Part shown: positions 4,076-5,181 of the stretch, one piece after another
Layout of the letters: each line of letters opens with the position of its first letter
How positions within the stretch are numbered: position 1 is the stretch's first letter
Assembly (NCBI GenBank): GCA_003646995.1
Contig: QMLZ01000229.1
Location: forward strand, 1-5,181
DNA: 5,181 nt
Direction of reading: 5' to 3'
Origin: Deltaproteobacteria bacterium
GTDB taxonomy: Bacteria; Desulfobacterota; DSM-4660; Desulfatiglandales; Desulfatiglandaceae
The notes under the pieces: generated by a model
Seen by the model: only the letters and a program-made list of their open reading frames with translations
Databases searched by the model: none
What the model was told of the DNA's origin: nothing
Position numbers and translations under genes: made by a program

Positions 4076-5181
4076 CTATTTGTCCCCAGGCAAGTCGAAC
4101 CAAATTACCCTGCTATAGCCTTTAGACCAATTCTTCAATTTGAATTTCTGCAGTCCAGCAAAAAATGTTCTGTTGAATACTTGTATATCGTTTACGCAAA
4201 AGGGTATTTTTCTAGTTTTCCAGCTGGGCTCCAGTCTAACACCCTTAAACCTGTATCCAAGGATATAGGCGCTGTCGTAATAGAGGAAGTGCTCGAATAT
4301 GCCCACTATGGCGTTATTTTTTACTGCTATGAGATCCTTTTTGCCGTCGCCGTTGATATCAGCAATAACTAGTCTTGGATTGAAGGGCACCCTGGGCTGA
4401 TTGGGTTCCCCCCGGGTCCGTGCGTCCAGATCTATAGCATTATTTGTGCCACCGATTGTTTCATTTTCATGATATAGTACCTCCCCACTCATCGACCATA
4501 CATGTAAGGAATCCGCCTGGCCCAGCCCGATGATCTCGGGCACACCGTTGTGGTCTATGTCATAGGGGGTGATGGTATAGAATTTGGGATACAAGATATA
4601 AGGAAGCTTGGTTTTCTTTACCAAATTCCCATTCTGGTCGTATCCCATTATATAGATGTCTCCCTGAAACATCACTGTGGGAATGGAATTTTGATAGAGG
4701 AGATACGGCCTTTTTCTGCCTGGGCTTTTCACTGCCGCGAAGTGCCCCCGCTTATGAAACAGCTTCTTGAATCCATTATTCCACTCGTATGCTGTAGTCT
4801 CCACTCCGGTCATATGAAATTCAGTGACATAGATTTCGGGCCTGCCGTTGCCGTCAGTGTCTCCCATGCTTACCTTCAGGAGGTCAATACCCTTGGGCCC
4901 CTTGAGCTTGTCAATCAACTTCAAGGTATCCCTCACCATTGTGTACAGGTGAAGCCCCTTTCTGCCGAGCAGGGCTACCTCGGGGTTCCCGTCACCATCC
5001 AGGTCGTCCACGTCCAAAGACATCAACTGCATGCGTACGGAAAACCTGTGGGTGGCCTCGAAGCTGCCGGCACCCGGCGCAATGGGGGCAAAAAAGCCCT
5101 TTTCCCTCTCTCCGGTCCCGGTCTCCCCAAGGTTGAGGAAGACATCATGTTTTTTCTTTTGGGCTGCAGGACCTTGGCCTA
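4076..5181 (-). CDS. FG-GAP/VCBS repeat protein, N-terminus outside the window
   Basis: The frame stays open from the stop at 4076 to the right edge, 367 codons visible, so the ATG at 5032 is internal and not the start. The codons above it read smoothly (QKKKHDVFLNLGETGTG, then FFAPIAPGAGSFEATHRF). Four calcium-loop-like repeats are seen, counted from that internal Met: DVDDLDGDGNPE (7-18), GDTDGNGRPE (57-66), DIDHNGVPE (158-166) and DINGDGKKD (225-233), each followed by a hydrophobic strand as in FG-GAP/VCBS beta-propeller blades. Such proteins are normally exported or on the cell surface and bind calcium and a ligand or partner protein. A signal peptide would lie beyond the window and cannot be checked. 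There is no membrane segment in the visible part and the C-terminus (WFDLPGDK) is soluble. Spacing between repeats is uneven (50-100 residues), so some blades may be degenerate. The threonine aldolase gene follows 60 bases downstream. Confidence 0.8.
   Translation of the reverse strand, partial: GQGPAAQKKKHDVFLNLGETGTGEREKGFFAPIAPGAGSFEATHRFSVRMQLMSLDVDDLDGDGNPEVALLGRKGLHLYTMVRDTLKLIDKLKGPKGIDLLKVSMGDTDGNGRPEIYVTEFHMTGVETTAYEWNNGFKKLFHKRGHFAAVKSPGRKRPYLLYQNSIPTVMFQGDIYIMGYDQNGNLVKKTKLPYILYPKFYTITPYDIDHNGVPEIIGLGQADSLHVWSMSGEVLYHENETIGGTNNAIDLDARTRGEPNQPRVPFNPRLVIADINGDGKKDLIAVKNNAIVGIFEHFLYYDSAYILGYRFKGVRLEPSWKTRKIPFCVNDIQVFNRTFFAGLQKFKLKNWSKGYSRVIWFDLPGDK

Overview
The window looks like a stretch of bacterial chromosome from a Desulfobacterota-type (formerly deltaproteobacterial) organism. 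This is inferred from the mix of genes: a solitary, divergent translation initiation factor IF-1, a Memo-family protein, a methylmalonyl-CoA epimerase, a low-specificity threonine aldolase and an FG-GAP/VCBS repeat protein. No RNA gene, CRISPR array or insertion sequence was seen, and no marker in the window fixes the species.

Left part (1-1583, + strand): infA (73-288) is followed, after 71 bases containing an AT-rich palindrome, by a 407-residue Memo-family protein (360-1583). That protein carries an extra N-terminal domain of about 95 residues resembling PqqD/winged-helix peptide-recognition domains. Its usual partners, AMMECR1 and a radical SAM protein, are not in the window.

Middle-left (1585-2180, - strand): methylmalonyl-CoA epimerase (1585-1989) converges on the Memo gene with a single base between the two stop codons. 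Upstream of it is a good sigma-70-type promoter (TTGACA, 16 bases, TATATT) and a leader of about 150 bases. The leader contains a small open frame that overlaps the epimerase start.

Middle (2180-2958, + strand): an AT-richer patch holds a possible 44-codon gene remnant, a complete RelB-like antitoxin (2342-2554) and a RelE/ParE-family toxin reduced to 51 codons (2529-2684). The toxin keeps both ends but lacks the middle. A perfect 9-base inverted repeat surrounds the toxin start. An 83-residue zinc-ribbon protein (2707-2958) follows. This patch is most simply read as a decaying, probably acquired toxin-antitoxin locus.

Right part (2972-5181, - strand): an FG-GAP/VCBS repeat protein runs off the right edge, so its N-terminus lies outside the window. 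A threonine aldolase gene (2972-4015) follows 60 bases downstream, probably in the same transcript. The aldolase converges on the zinc-ribbon gene with 13 bases between the stops.

The genes do not form one obvious pathway: translation (IF-1), propionate/methylmalonyl-CoA metabolism (epimerase), glycine/threonine metabolism (aldolase), an exported-type repeat protein and a Memo protein of unsettled role. The observations most worth following are the PqqD-like/Memo fusion with its CxxC motif and the internally deleted toxin beside an intact antitoxin.
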